DNA of 64,000 nucleotides from Paraburkholderia caballeronis (GTDB lineage: Bacteria; Pseudomonadota; Gammaproteobacteria; Burkholderiales; Burkholderiaceae). This document shows positions 8,881 to 18,463 of the stretch, piece after piece. The stretch spans positions 62,001 through 126,000 of the forward strand of contig NZ_FNSR01000003.1 in the NCBI RefSeq assembly GCF_900104845.1. The letters are read 5' to 3'. Each line of letters opens with the position of its first letter. Positions within the stretch are counted from its first letter, which is position 1. Position numbers and translations under genes: made by a program. The notes beneath the pieces were generated by a model. The model did not search any database. It saw only the letters and a program-made list of their open reading frames with translations, and was not told the DNA's origin.

Positions 8881-10160
8881 TGCCGGTCGATCTCTCTCCC
8901 GCCGGACGCCTCAGTGGGTATCCGCCCAGGATGCGCTTCTGGCCTTGGGCGGCGGCGTGGTTCGTGTGCAACGTGTTCGGTCCGGTATTTGTGCTGCTTG
9001 CGTGGCCGAAGGGCGAACCGGCGCGTGGCCTCGAATTCTGGAGCTGGATGGTCGGGGCACCAAACGGCGTGTTCCTGGTTCTGCTCGGTTTTGCCCGGGC
9101 AGGTTATGAGGTCCTGTGGTATCGCGCGTACTGGCGCAACCATCATCGCGACCGCTGGCTGGCGGAGAAAATCCGGTTCGCGCAGCGCCCGCTGCATGTA
9201 GTTGGTGCTGGGTATTGCCTGCCGCTGGCGCGCAAATCCCTTGCCGAAGTTCTCGCAAGCAAGCAGTCGCTTCTGAAGATGCAGAGCTCCCGTCATGGCT
9301 CGGGTAAGGTCTTGTGCAACCGCTTTGAGGACCATGACCCGTTGCTGGCCGGGCTGCCCGTGGCGGGTGAAGAAGAAAGCGAGGGCGGCGACGCAGGCGT
9401 GCTGACAGAGATTGCTCCCGCTGTCCAGATGATCCGTGTTGCGCTTGAACCGCTGGCAGGAAGTCTCCAGGCGCTGACCCGATACGAAAAGCCGTACTGG
9501 CCTCAGGTACGCGTGCTGGCCACTCCGGAGACTGCGGGCCTGTACGTGGCTCATGTCCGGGAGGCGTTGCGACTGGCTGCGTTACCTCCACTTGAGGTCC
9601 AGGCCGTCTCCGCGACCGATGGTTTGCTCGTAGCCGATGGCTGGCTCGACGCCCGCGATCAACGACCTCTTCTCGCGGTTGCCGCAGCATGGTACGACGA
9701 CGCCATTGACGAAGGCTGCGCCGAAGGTTGTGCCGCCGTGCTGCTCGATCCCGGCTACTTCAGGCTCCCACCGGAAGTCCGTCACAAGGCTGCGCTGCAC
9801 CGGCCCGTCCAGGGGCTCGACGGTGAGGTCGAGTTCGGTTTTGCGAATGCCGCGATCTGGGGCAACGCCACGGCCGCAGCGGTGACGCGCGCGTGGATCA
9901 CGCGCCCGGTTGAGCACAGCGACCGCGCCCTCTGTGCCGCGGGTTTTCAGGCCGCATCGAAGGACGCCGCACAGCACCGGCTCGATCGTATTGTCGGCAA
10001 TGTGGGCGCGGCAAACAGCCTGCTAGCGATTGCCGCTGCCATTGAGGCAGGCGCCACGGACGGCCCGCAACTGGTTGTCGATGGCCTGCAGTCAGCCATC
10101 CTCCACGTCATACCCGCAGAACAAACCAATGCTTCCACGCATGACGACTCCCAAAACTAA
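8880..10160 (+). CDS. T6SS-cluster membrane protein of unknown function
   Basis: I do not recognise this 426-residue protein. The ATG at 8880 overlaps the PAAR stop and is preferred over an upstream in-frame start inside paar. Two hydrophobic segments lie near the N-terminus (about 20-42 and 55-72), followed by a long soluble domain. Its position between paar and tssM, with overlapping ends on both sides, suggests a T6SS membrane-complex accessory role. That is inference from context. Confidence 0.6.
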   Translation: MPVDLSPAGRLSGYPPRMRFWPWAAAWFVCNVFGPVFVLLAWPKGEPARGLEFWSWMVGAPNGVFLVLLGFARAGYEVLWYRAYWRNHHRDRWLAEKIRFAQRPLHVVGAGYCLPLARKSLAEVLASKQSLLKMQSSRHGSGKVLCNRFEDHDPLLAGLPVAGEEESEGGDAGVLTEIAPAVQMIRVALEPLAGSLQALTRYEKPYWPQVRVLATPETAGLYVAHVREALRLAALPPLEVQAVSATDGLLVADGWLDARDQRPLLAVAAAWYDDAIDEGCAEGCAAVLLDPGYFRLPPEVRHKAALHRPVQGLDGEVEFGFANAAIWGNATAAAVTRAWITRPVEHSDRALCAAGFQAASKDAAQHRLDRIVGNVGAANSLLAIAAAIEAGATDGPQLVVDGLQSAILHVIPAEQTNASTHDDSQN

Positions 10161-13100
10161 CCTGCAGAACATGCAGCCCGAAGCCGTTGCCAGCAAACCG
10201 GCTCCGAGCCGCGTGGCCATCTGGGGCATGCCCCTCGCCGCGCTCGTCCTCGCCATCGCGGCACTCCTGCTTGTCTGGTTCGGGAATGACCGTCTTGGCA
10301 TCGCGGATGGCGCACCTCGCACGCGGCTATTGATCGGTATTCCGATCGCGCTGGTTGTCGTCGTGATCGCTCATCTGTTCGCGGTATCGACGGGCGCATA
10401 CGGCGGGGCCGCCAGATTGTTCCGCTCTGAAACCGGCGACCGCACGAAGGCAGCGAAGTCGCTCAAGCGCGATGCGCGACTGCAGCGCGTGTACGAGGAG
10501 CTACGCGTTTCGCATGGCTGGCGCTGGCAACGCCGCCTGCGCTGGCTGTTGCTGAACGGCACGGATGAACGTGTCGACCAGGTCGCGCCGGGGCTCAAGC
10601 AGGCGGGCATCATGCACGTTGGTGAAACTGTTCTCGTCCACGCTGCGCCGGACGGTATCGGGAAAGAAAAGTGGCTAGGCCAGATCCGCAAGCTGCGTCG
10701 CCGCCCGGTCGATGGCGTGGTGCATGTCGCGCGTGCAGACGATATGGATACCGAATTGCCTCGCACGCTCTCGGGTATCGCCAGCTCGCTGGGGTGGGCG
10801 GCGCCGGTCGCCTTCCTGCACCCCGTCGAGGCGAAGGGCAGCCCTTCCGAACGTTTCGACGCAGTGGGGGCGTTCATGCCGGACGCCGCGCGTAGGCAGG
10901 CGCGGGAAGCTGCCTCCGGATTGCCGGAGCTATTGGCAGAGATCGAGCACAGGTCGGCGGACGCGGGCGTGCGTCTCTATACGCGCGAGAAAGCGGTATG
11001 GCTGATGGACGTCTCGAAGTATGTCAGCGACCATGCCGCACGGGTTGGCGCTGTCGTAGGCAGGCTCGCCGCATCGAACTGGCTACGTGCACCGTTGGCG
11101 GGCGTGCTGTTCGCTCCAGTCTTTCCGGGGACGACCGCCGTGCCGGTGCCGGTCGCTAATGACGGTGACGACGCACCCGCAGGGGTCGCGACGACGGTAC
11201 CGGTGGTCGAAGTGACACGCGAACAGCCGCGCGCCCTGCTGCCGGTGTGGCAGCAGATTGCGGCCTCCGTGCTGAACTATCGGGGGCGCCGCACGGGGTT
11301 GTACTGGCCCGACGTGCTTGCGTGGTGCGTCGTGATTGGGGCCTTCGTCTGGATCGTGCTGATGGTGATCTCCGGGCTGGGCAATCGGGCACTCGTCAAG
11401 GATGCTGAAACGACCGCCACCCAGGCGCTCGCGGCCACGCCCGGCACGCCTCCAGCGCTGCGCGCGCAGCTTGCCCTGCAGAATGAGATCGCGACGCTCG
11501 AATACCGTCAGCAGCACGGCGTGCCCTGGTACCTGCGCGCGGGCGTTTCGCACAACGACGACCTGCTCGCTGCGCTCTGGCGGCCGTACCAGACCGTGGC
11601 GACCCGCAATCTGCAGCAGCCGGTCGTACAGGCGCTCGAAGGGCAACTTGCCCAGCTCTCGCAGGTACGTGCCGACGAACAGCAGAGCCACGACGCGCAG
11701 CAGCAGGCGTACAACCGCCTCAAGGCGTATCTCATGCTCGCCACTCCTTCGCGTACCGACGCGCAGTTCCTGAAGGCGCAGATGCTGGCGGTCTGGCCCG
11801 CCGTGGCCACCATGCGCACGGGCGAATGGCTCGACACCTCGCAGCAGCTCGCCGGGTTCTGGGCGGATCGGCTGAAGGCGCATCCCGGCTGGCGGATCAA
11901 CGCATCGATGCCGCTCGTCACGCAGCTGCGCTCGACGCTCGTGAACCAGATCGGCCTTGCCGCGAGCGATGATGTGCTCTACCTGCGCGCGCTTGATGAG
12001 GCGCGCGGCAAGTATGCCGATGTATCGCTGGCGACGCTGCTCGCTGGCGCGGACGCGCACGGTCTGTTCACGACCACGCAGGCGGTGCCGGGCATCTTCA
12101 CGCGCGCCGCGTGGGAGGGCTTTATCGAAAAGGCCATCGACGATGCCGTAAAAAGGCAGCACGTCGAGGGCGACTGGGTGTTGACTGGCGACCAGCCGAC
12201 CGCCAGGATCAGCGCCACCGCCGTGGAGGGCGCGGTCGACGCGGCGCAGGCTGCACTCGACGCAAGGAAGAGCGCCGACGATCTGAAAAAGCGCCTGCGT
12301 GACCGGTATTTCACGGACTATACGGCAGCCTGGGCGACCATGCTCAACAGCTTCCGGTGGATCGGCGCGACGAGCTTCTCGGGCGTGATCGACCAGCTCA
12401 CGCGTCTGACCGATGCGCAAACCTCACCGCTGCTGGCAGTCATGAAGTCGGTGCAGTACCAGGGCGAGGCGGGCCGTCCCTCGCAGGCACTCACCGACAC
12501 GCTGGTGCGCAAGGCGCAGGGGCTGCTGGGCGATAGCGATGCGGTGCAGGCCCCCGTGGTCAATCCGCTGGACCGCACGTTCGGCCCGTTGCTGGCGCTG
12601 ATGGGCGACGCCAGCGCGGCTCCGGGCAACAGCAAGGCAGGTAGCGGCAATATTGCGAATGCCGCCGCATTCAGCGGCGTCAGCCTCTCGCGCGTCCTGA
12701 CTGCCGATACGACCGTGCGCCTGAAGCTGCAGCAGATCCAGGCGAGCCCGGACGCGCAGGCGATGGCGCGCTCGCTCGCGCAGGCGATCTTCCAGGGCAA
12801 GCTCTCCGATCTGTCGCAGGCGCGCGACGATGCGGCGCTGACCGCCGCGAGCCTGGGTGCGCAGTGGGCGGGCTTCGGGCAGACCCTGTTCGTCCAGCCG
12901 CTCGATGCAGCCTGGCAGGCAGTCCTGCAACCCGCCGCCGCGAGCCTGAACGACGCATGGCGCTCCGCGGTGGCAGCCCCGTTCCAGTCGTCGTTTGCCT
13001 CGCGCTATCCATTCGCTTCGACGAGCGCCGACGCGTCCTTTGCCGAATTCGGCCGCTATGTGCGCCCTGACACGGGACTCATCAACCGCTTCATCGACAT

Positions 13101-13782
13101 CGAGCTGACCGGCGTGCTCAAGCGCCAGGGCGATCAGTGGGTGCCGAACGAACTCGCGCCTCAGTCGCTGCAGTTCGATCCAAAGTTCCTCGCGATGCTG
13201 CGCCTCATCGGCCCGATGGGTGCACACCTCTATGCGCAAGGCGAAGCGGGTTATCACTTCAATCTCATGCCGCAGCCGACGCCCACCGTGACGCGCACGG
13301 AGCTGACGGTGGACGGCCAGCCGGTCGTCTACTTTAACCAGCACGAAACCTGGTCGCCGCTGGCATGGCCTGGCAATGGCCTGAACGGCCACGCGTCATT
13401 GAACTGGCAGTCGCTGGACGCGGGGACGCGCATCGCATTCGACGCGACAGGTGACTGGGCGTTCCTGCGCATGATTGAAAAGGCCGGCGTGAAACCGCTC
13501 GACGATACGCGCTATGAGCTGGTCTGGAACGGTGGGGCGGGTAGCGACGCGGCGAAGGCCTCTTCCGCAGCCCCTGCAGCGACCAGTACACCAAACGATA
13601 GTGCGGAGGGCAAGACGGCACCGCTGCGCTACGTGCTGCGCACGCAGGCGGGGGCCGGGCCGCTGGACCTGCTCAAGCTTCGCGGCTTCCAGATGCCGGA
13701 GCGCATTTTCATAACGGGCCGGGCGGGGCAGATCTCCGGACTACCCTCCTTGCCACCGTTGCCCCCGGAGTTGCAGCCATGA
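10141..13782 (+). CDS. tssM: T6SS membrane-complex protein TssM (IcmF-like), degenerate P-loop
   Basis: TssM spans the inner membrane and, with TssJ and TssL, docks the T6SS baseplate. The protein has about 1213 residues, the usual length. Two membrane segments lie near residues 27-47 and 63-83, and a third near 395-420 precedes the large periplasmic part. The canonical Walker A is replaced by APDGIGKE (about 169-176): the last Ser/Thr is Glu and the first Gly is Ala, so ATP binding is doubtful. An alternative ATG at 10129 adds four residues. The start lies inside the upstream gene and the stop overlaps tssF (ATGA). Confidence 0.88.
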   Translation: MTTPKTNLQNMQPEAVASKPAPSRVAIWGMPLAALVLAIAALLLVWFGNDRLGIADGAPRTRLLIGIPIALVVVVIAHLFAVSTGAYGGAARLFRSETGDRTKAAKSLKRDARLQRVYEELRVSHGWRWQRRLRWLLLNGTDERVDQVAPGLKQAGIMHVGETVLVHAAPDGIGKEKWLGQIRKLRRRPVDGVVHVARADDMDTELPRTLSGIASSLGWAAPVAFLHPVEAKGSPSERFDAVGAFMPDAARRQAREAASGLPELLAEIEHRSADAGVRLYTREKAVWLMDVSKYVSDHAARVGAVVGRLAASNWLRAPLAGVLFAPVFPGTTAVPVPVANDGDDAPAGVATTVPVVEVTREQPRALLPVWQQIAASVLNYRGRRTGLYWPDVLAWCVVIGAFVWIVLMVISGLGNRALVKDAETTATQALAATPGTPPALRAQLALQNEIATLEYRQQHGVPWYLRAGVSHNDDLLAALWRPYQTVATRNLQQPVVQALEGQLAQLSQVRADEQQSHDAQQQAYNRLKAYLMLATPSRTDAQFLKAQMLAVWPAVATMRTGEWLDTSQQLAGFWADRLKAHPGWRINASMPLVTQLRSTLVNQIGLAASDDVLYLRALDEARGKYADVSLATLLAGADAHGLFTTTQAVPGIFTRAAWEGFIEKAIDDAVKRQHVEGDWVLTGDQPTARISATAVEGAVDAAQAALDARKSADDLKKRLRDRYFTDYTAAWATMLNSFRWIGATSFSGVIDQLTRLTDAQTSPLLAVMKSVQYQGEAGRPSQALTDTLVRKAQGLLGDSDAVQAPVVNPLDRTFGPLLALMGDASAAPGNSKAGSGNIANAAAFSGVSLSRVLTADTTVRLKLQQIQASPDAQAMARSLAQAIFQGKLSDLSQARDDAALTAASLGAQWAGFGQTLFVQPLDAAWQAVLQPAAASLNDAWRSAVAAPFQSSFASRYPFASTSADASFAEFGRYVRPDTGLINRFIDIELTGVLKRQGDQWVPNELAPQSLQFDPKFLAMLRLIGPMGAHLYAQGEAGYHFNLMPQPTPTVTRTELTVDGQPVVYFNQHETWSPLAWPGNGLNGHASLNWQSLDAGTRIAFDATGDWAFLRMIEKAGVKPLDDTRYELVWNGGAGSDAAKASSAAPAATSTPNDSAEGKTAPLRYVLRTQAGAGPLDLLKLRGFQMPERIFITGRAGQISGLPSLPPLPPELQP

Positions 13783-15638
13783 CGGCACCGTGGAAGAAGT
13801 ACCAGGCCGACCAGGCGAATCCGTTCCTGACTAAATTTGATGGCGAGATGCGCTACCTGAGCGAAGCCGGTAGCGAGTTTGTGCGCGACCACCCCGATGC
13901 TGCACGGCGTCTCGGCATGCAGTATGGCCAGGAGGACGAGCAGGTGCGGGCGGTCAACGAAGGCTTTGCGTTTCTGGCGGCGCGGCTGCGCGGGAAACTC
14001 GACGATGGGTTGCCGGAGATCACCGAGGCACCTCTCGACAATCTGTTCGAGTATGCGGCGCGACCAATTCCGTCTCTGTCCATCATCGAATGCAGTCCCC
14101 TGAACCGTACCGCCACGACGACCGCGCAGATCCCGGCCGGGGCTGTCGTGCACTCGGCACCCGTCGGCCAGAAAGCGGTGCAGTGCCTCTACCGGACCAC
14201 GCGGGCTGTCGAGCTGCTGCCGCTCTCGGTGGAGGACGCAGCGGTGGCGGTGCGTGCCGACGGGCGCACGGTGATCCGTCTCACGTTCGATCTGTGGCTT
14301 GGGGAACAGCGCGAGCGTATCGACCTGTCGCGTATCCGGCTGTACCTGCACGGCGACCGGGCGGCTGCCGCTGCGCTCTACGCGGCGCTGATCCATCAGG
14401 TGAGGTCCGTCAGCCTGCGCCTGCCATCGGTACGTGATGGCGCGCTGGAGCGGCTGGCCAGGGTGTGCTTCGAGCCGGCAGGGTTCGGTCCGTCGACGCG
14501 GCTGTGGCCGATCCTGGACCCGAAGCGCGACGAGGAACTCGACCGCGAGCAGACGATGCTGGAGTACTTTGTGTTTCCGCAGAAGTTCCACTTCGTCGAC
14601 CTGTGCGGCTTCGATAGCGCGGTGCTGCCCGGCGGGGAAAAACAGATGACCTTCGAGATCGAACTCGACGGGCGCATCCCCGGCGACTATCCGGTGACTC
14701 GCGACAGCTTCCGCCTGTTCTGTACGCCCGTGATCAACCTGTTCGAGGTCGACGCGCTGCCGCTGCGGCCTGCTGGCTGGCATGACCGGGAGCACCAGAT
14801 CCGCGTGCAGGAGGGCCTGGCGGATCACGTCGAACCGTATGACGTGCTCGCGCTGGATGCCGCCGATCCGGAGGACAGCGCACAGTATTCCTACAAGGCG
14901 TTCACGGGTTTCCGCCATCGCGGCTGGATGCTGCGTTACGAGCAACCGGAGCGGTACTTCCATACCGCGACGCGCTTCGGCCCGACGGGGCGGCAATTGT
15001 GGGTATCGCTCTCGGGACAGCTATGGGAGGGCACGATTGCGGACGCGAAGAATGATGAGGACCGTCCACCGCCGGACCGCTACCTGACGGCGCGGGTGTT
15101 CGCCAACAACGGGCGCCTGCCGCGCATGGCGCTGTCCGAGGCGACGATCACCGAGACGGTCACCGGCTTTACCGGCATCGCGTCGGTGCGCAACCTCACG
15201 GCACCGAGCCTGCCACTCTATCCGCCGCGCTATTACCCGGGCTACGACTGGCGCGTGCTGGGCCACCACACTGCGGGCGGCGCGAACGAACTGAACCGCT
15301 TCCATCCGGAGGGCGCGCCGGCGTTGCGCGAGGTGCTGGAGCTTTACGACTGGACGCCGGACGATGCTGCGGCACTGCGTATCGACGCGATCCGGGAGGT
15401 GCGGGTGTCCTGGCGGCGGGTGCTGGCGCATGGCGGCATCCTCAAGGAGGTCCGGCTGCACGTCGATCTCGATGCCAGTGCCTTTGACGGGCCGGGCGAT
15501 GCCGTGCTGTTCGGCGACGTGCTGAATCATTTCATCGGGCGTTACGGGGCCGTCCACCATGCGACGGGGCTGACGCTGGGCATCGACGGCCGGGAGATAG
15601 TCTATCCACGCATCGAGTTCGAGGGGGCACCATTCTGA
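13779..15638 (+). CDS. tssF: T6SS baseplate protein TssF (VasA/ImpG)
   Basis: TssF builds the T6SS baseplate wedge with TssE, TssG and TssK. This 619-residue protein has the family start (about residues 20-60: LxEAGSEFVRDHPDAARRLG) and the conserved C-terminal stretch around RHFPFN-type sequences seen here as NELNRFHPEGAPALREVL. Length is normal. The usual partner tssG does not follow; tssJ does, with a TGATG overlap. Confidence 0.88.
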   Translation: MTAPWKKYQADQANPFLTKFDGEMRYLSEAGSEFVRDHPDAARRLGMQYGQEDEQVRAVNEGFAFLAARLRGKLDDGLPEITEAPLDNLFEYAARPIPSLSIIECSPLNRTATTTAQIPAGAVVHSAPVGQKAVQCLYRTTRAVELLPLSVEDAAVAVRADGRTVIRLTFDLWLGEQRERIDLSRIRLYLHGDRAAAAALYAALIHQVRSVSLRLPSVRDGALERLARVCFEPAGFGPSTRLWPILDPKRDEELDREQTMLEYFVFPQKFHFVDLCGFDSAVLPGGEKQMTFEIELDGRIPGDYPVTRDSFRLFCTPVINLFEVDALPLRPAGWHDREHQIRVQEGLADHVEPYDVLALDAADPEDSAQYSYKAFTGFRHRGWMLRYEQPERYFHTATRFGPTGRQLWVSLSGQLWEGTIADAKNDEDRPPPDRYLTARVFANNGRLPRMALSEATITETVTGFTGIASVRNLTAPSLPLYPPRYYPGYDWRVLGHHTAGGANELNRFHPEGAPALREVLELYDWTPDDAAALRIDAIREVRVSWRRVLAHGGILKEVRLHVDLDASAFDGPGDAVLFGDVLNHFIGRYGAVHHATGLTLGIDGREIVYPRIEFEGAPF

Positions 15639-16153
15639 TGCGCAGGAAAATGATCCGGGGCGCGTGCGGCGTCGGCCTTGCGCTGGCCGTCAGCGCATGC
15701 GGCATGTGGCAGTCCGTGAAGGATGGCACCGTGGCCGCCACTCAGGCGGTGTTCGAGACGAAGGTCAAGCAGATGGATGTTGTCGTCACGGCACGCGGCG
15801 CACTGAACCAGGACGCGCGGGGCGTGTCGCTGCCGGTTGTGCTGCGCATCTGGCAGTTGAAGGACGACAAGCCGTTTGCGACGGCAACCTATGCGCAGTT
15901 GCTGAACGGCAGTGACGCGCTGAAGGCGTCGACGCTCTGGAGCCGCGACGTGACGCTCGGGCCTGGGCAGACGCTGAAGCTGTCCGAGCCAATGGACGAC
16001 GCGGCGAACTTCGTGGGTGTGGCGGCGTTCTTTCGCGATACCGCCGATGCAGAGTGGTCGGTGCTGATTCCGAAATCGCAGTGGAAAAAGACTGACCCGG
16101 TGAGGCTGCTAGCAGCGGACCGCACGCTGGAAATCGATGCGGAGCACAAATGA
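15638..16153 (+). CDS. tssJ: T6SS outer-membrane lipoprotein TssJ
   Basis: TssJ is the outer-membrane lipoprotein that anchors TssM. This 171-residue protein has a lipobox signal (LALAVSAC, Cys about 21) and the beta-sandwich pattern of TssJ, including LPVVLRIWQLKD and the FxxA...LL...W loop. The overlap with tssF and with the next gene (ATGA at 16150) supports cotranscription. Confidence 0.85.
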   Translation: MRRKMIRGACGVGLALAVSACGMWQSVKDGTVAATQAVFETKVKQMDVVVTARGALNQDARGVSLPVVLRIWQLKDDKPFATATYAQLLNGSDALKASTLWSRDVTLGPGQTLKLSEPMDDAANFVGVAAFFRDTADAEWSVLIPKSQWKKTDPVRLLAADRTLEIDAEHK

Positions 16154-16720
16154 AGCCACTACGCAGATGGATGGTTGCCGCGGTGCTGCCTGCCCTGATG
16201 GCAGCACAGGCTGCAGTGGCAGGCGTGGACTCAGGGGCGTCCGGCGACGCGGATCGCATGTGCCAGCAACTTCGGGCGACCGGTGCAACCGATATCGCGA
16301 AAGCGACGTTGTTGCTGCGCTCGAAGCTGTCGCGGGTGCCGGTGGACGCGGCGGCCGCCTTCGATCGTGCGGACGCCGCCGGCGTGCCCGACGCGAAGGC
16401 GGGCGTTGGCAGCCCGCTGTATCACGTCTGGCTTGCGGGCCGGCATCTGGATCGCGCGACGCGACAGATCGGCACGATGCCCACCGCGACATCGCCGGTT
16501 CTGCGCGCGTTGATGCTCGCGGACAGCGCGAACACGGCGGCGGGTTATGTCGCGATCGCAACCGACTCCCTGCTGCTGGGGGCATCGCAACGGGCGACTG
16601 TGGCGCGTGGCGAGGCCGTGCCGAACGATGCTCAGCTTGGCTGACTATGCGCTCGACCTGCAGCAGATCTCGCTAATGCTCAACACGCTGGTGATGTGCA
16701 GCCTGCGCCAGCCGGAGTGA
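16150..16720 (+). pseudogene. Exported T6SS-linked protein of unknown function, probably frameshifted near its C-terminus
   Basis: The open frame gives 164 residues and ends at 16644, with a signal peptide (residues 1-24, ending AVAG). The +1 frame continues straight on from AQL as ADYALDLQQISLMLNT to a stop at 16718-16720. One extra G in CTTGGCTG (about 16637-16642) would join the two. I recognise no family. It may still be translated as the shorter form. Context suggests a periplasmic T6SS accessory protein. Confidence 0.5.
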
Positions 16721-16722
16721 CG

Positions 16723-17752
16723 ATGGGTCGAGCGCTGACGATCGAAGAACTGCAGGCGATTGCGGCAACGCACGGTGGACGATGCCTGTCGACACATTAC
16801 GTCAATGCGAATACCCGACTCAAATGGGAGTGCGCTGAGGGGCACCGGTGGCTTGCGATCCCGAACAGCGTAAAGCGCGGTACCTGGTGCCTGATCTGCG
16901 CCGTGCAGGGGACGCGCCTGTCGCTGGCCGATGTGCAGCGCGTCGCAGCGAACTACGGCGGTCGGTGCTTGTCCCCGGAATATGTAAACGGGACTACGCC
17001 GCTGCTGTTCGAATGCGCGCCGGTCATCGCTGGGAGGCGCCGCCGGCCACGATCCGCGCCGGGCACTGGTGTTCTCAATGCTGGTACCTGCGGCAACGCG
17101 ATACGCTGGAGAGAATGCAGGAGATTGCGGCGAGTCGTGGCGGACTATGCCTGTCGGATGAGTATGTCAACCAGCGCCAGCCGTTACGCTGGCGCTGCGC
17201 GCACGGTCACGAATGGGAATCGCCTGCGGCGATCGTGAAGGGTCACTGGTGCCAGCATTGCCAGCGGGAAAACAGCCGAACGAGCATCGAACGGATGCGC
17301 GAGATCGCCACCGAACGTGGCGGACTTTGCCTGTCGGAACGCTATGTCAATGCGGGATCGTATCTGCAGTGGCAGTGCACCCACGGACATATCTGGGATG
17401 CGACAGCAACGAAGATCCAGCAGGGCCAGTGGTGTCCGTACTGTAGCGGCCATCGCCACTTACTCGCCGACATGCAGGCGCTTGCGCAGGCCCGGGGTGG
17501 CGAGTGCCTGTCCGATGCCTACGTGAAGATGGACTACAAACTTCAGTGGCGTTGCGACCATGGGCACACGTGGGCGGCAACACCTGCGATCGTGGTCAGC
17601 GGAAGCTGGTGCCTGCATTGCCGGCACGAACGCAGCCAGTACGCCACATGGAACGGATGCACGAACTGGCCGCGCAGCGCGGTGGGCTCTGTCTGTCGGA
17701 ACGTTACTTGTTTTTGTACCAGCATCAGTGCATCGCCAACCCTCTGATTATA
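16723..17752 (+). pseudogene. Tandem zinc-ribbon repeat protein, frameshifted twice and truncated
   Basis: The sequence encodes at least five copies of a unit of about 62 residues: GGxCLSxxYVN, LxWxCxxGHxW, then GxWCxxC, plus the start of a sixth. Each unit has paired Cys/His of a zinc ribbon, so nucleic-acid binding is likely. Unit 1 and half of unit 2 are in the frame of 16723. From about 17020 (between ECA and AGHRWEAP) the frame of 16848 is used. From about 17640 the next frame gives MERMHELAAQRGGLCLSERY, after which similarity stops at about 17707. The loss of the repeat there suggests a DNA junction. Similar CxxGHxW proteins are common on mobile elements. Confidence 0.65.
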
Positions 17753-17826
17753 TTGAAGACGCGGTGTCAAACTATATTGTTCGCTCACAATTGCGCGCGC
17801 CGTCGAATGCCGGCGCGCGACCCGCA
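17708..17826. other. Junction between accessory island and catabolic operon
   Basis: The zinc-ribbon similarity ends at about 17707 and a tail frame runs on without recognisable sequence. The stretch is AT-rich with two TATATTG copies (17749-17755 and 17773-17779), then changes to GC-rich DNA at about 17795. It probably marks the right edge of the island. No flanking direct repeat or tRNA is seen. Confidence 0.4.
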
Positions 17827-18456
17827 TCAAATCGCCGGGTACACGCCGGCCATCGGCACGAACCGTTTCAGCCGCCTGATCCGCGTGCTCCAGCGCGCGA
17901 GCGCCGGGTAGTCGATCGTGTCGATCTCCGCCTCGTCGAGCAGCGCGACCGGCACGAAACACGCGATGTCCGCGATCGTCGGCGCGCGCGTGCCGGCGAC
18001 GAACGGCGTCCCCGCCGCGTCGTTGAACCAGCAGGTTTCATCGAGCACGCGCAGATACCGCTTCGCGTCGGCGCCCGCATGCGCGTGCTGCACGCCGATG
18101 CCGTGCAGCACGTAATCGCGCAACGCGAACACCGCGTCGCCCAAACGCGCCGCGAACCCGAGCCACGTCTGCACCTGCGCGAGCCGCAGCGGATCGTCGG
18201 CCGGCAGCCACGCGGTGTCGCCATGACGGCGCGCGAGCCACACGAGGATCGCATGCGCGTCGCGCAGCGGCGTGCCGTCCACGTCCAGCACCGGCAGCGT
18301 GCCGAGCGAATTCAGCGCGAGGAAATCGGGGGTCTCGTGCTGCGCGGACGGATAACGCTCGACGCGCACCCGCTCGTAATCCACGCCGAGCAGCGCGAGC
18401 ATCAGGCGGACCTTGTAGCTGTCGCCGCACAGTTCGTCTTCGTAGAGTCGTAGCAT
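17827..18456 (-). CDS. Glutathione S-transferase-like protein (NdmE-like by context)
   Basis: This 209-residue protein has an N-terminal thioredoxin-like GST domain (residues 1-78, with LGTLPVLDVDG and the following DAHAILVWLA) and a helical C-terminal domain with the N-capping TIADIACF motif. It is the last gene of a - strand operon and lies 7 bp after the Rieske-ferredoxin gene. In the methylxanthine N7-demethylase of Pseudomonas putida CBB5, the GST-like NdmE is a structural partner of NdmC and NdmD. The same neighbourhood here suggests an assembly role rather than glutathione conjugation. That is inference. Confidence 0.8.
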   Translation of the reverse strand: MLRLYEDELCGDSYKVRLMLALLGVDYERVRVERYPSAQHETPDFLALNSLGTLPVLDVDGTPLRDAHAILVWLARRHGDTAWLPADDPLRLAQVQTWLGFAARLGDAVFALRDYVLHGIGVQHAHAGADAKRYLRVLDETCWFNDAAGTPFVAGTRAPTIADIACFVPVALLDEAEIDTIDYPALARWSTRIRRLKRFVPMAGVYPAI

Positions 18457-18463
18457 CGCGGCC

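Noticed and set aside
11083..12420. A 445-codon open frame on the - strand inside tssM
   Set aside because: It is antisense to an unbroken tssM and has an Arg/Gln/His-rich composition typical of high-GC shadow frames.
17749..17779. TATATTG pair as a possible target-site duplication of the island
   Set aside because: The copies are only 24 bp apart on the same side of the junction, so they cannot flank the island.
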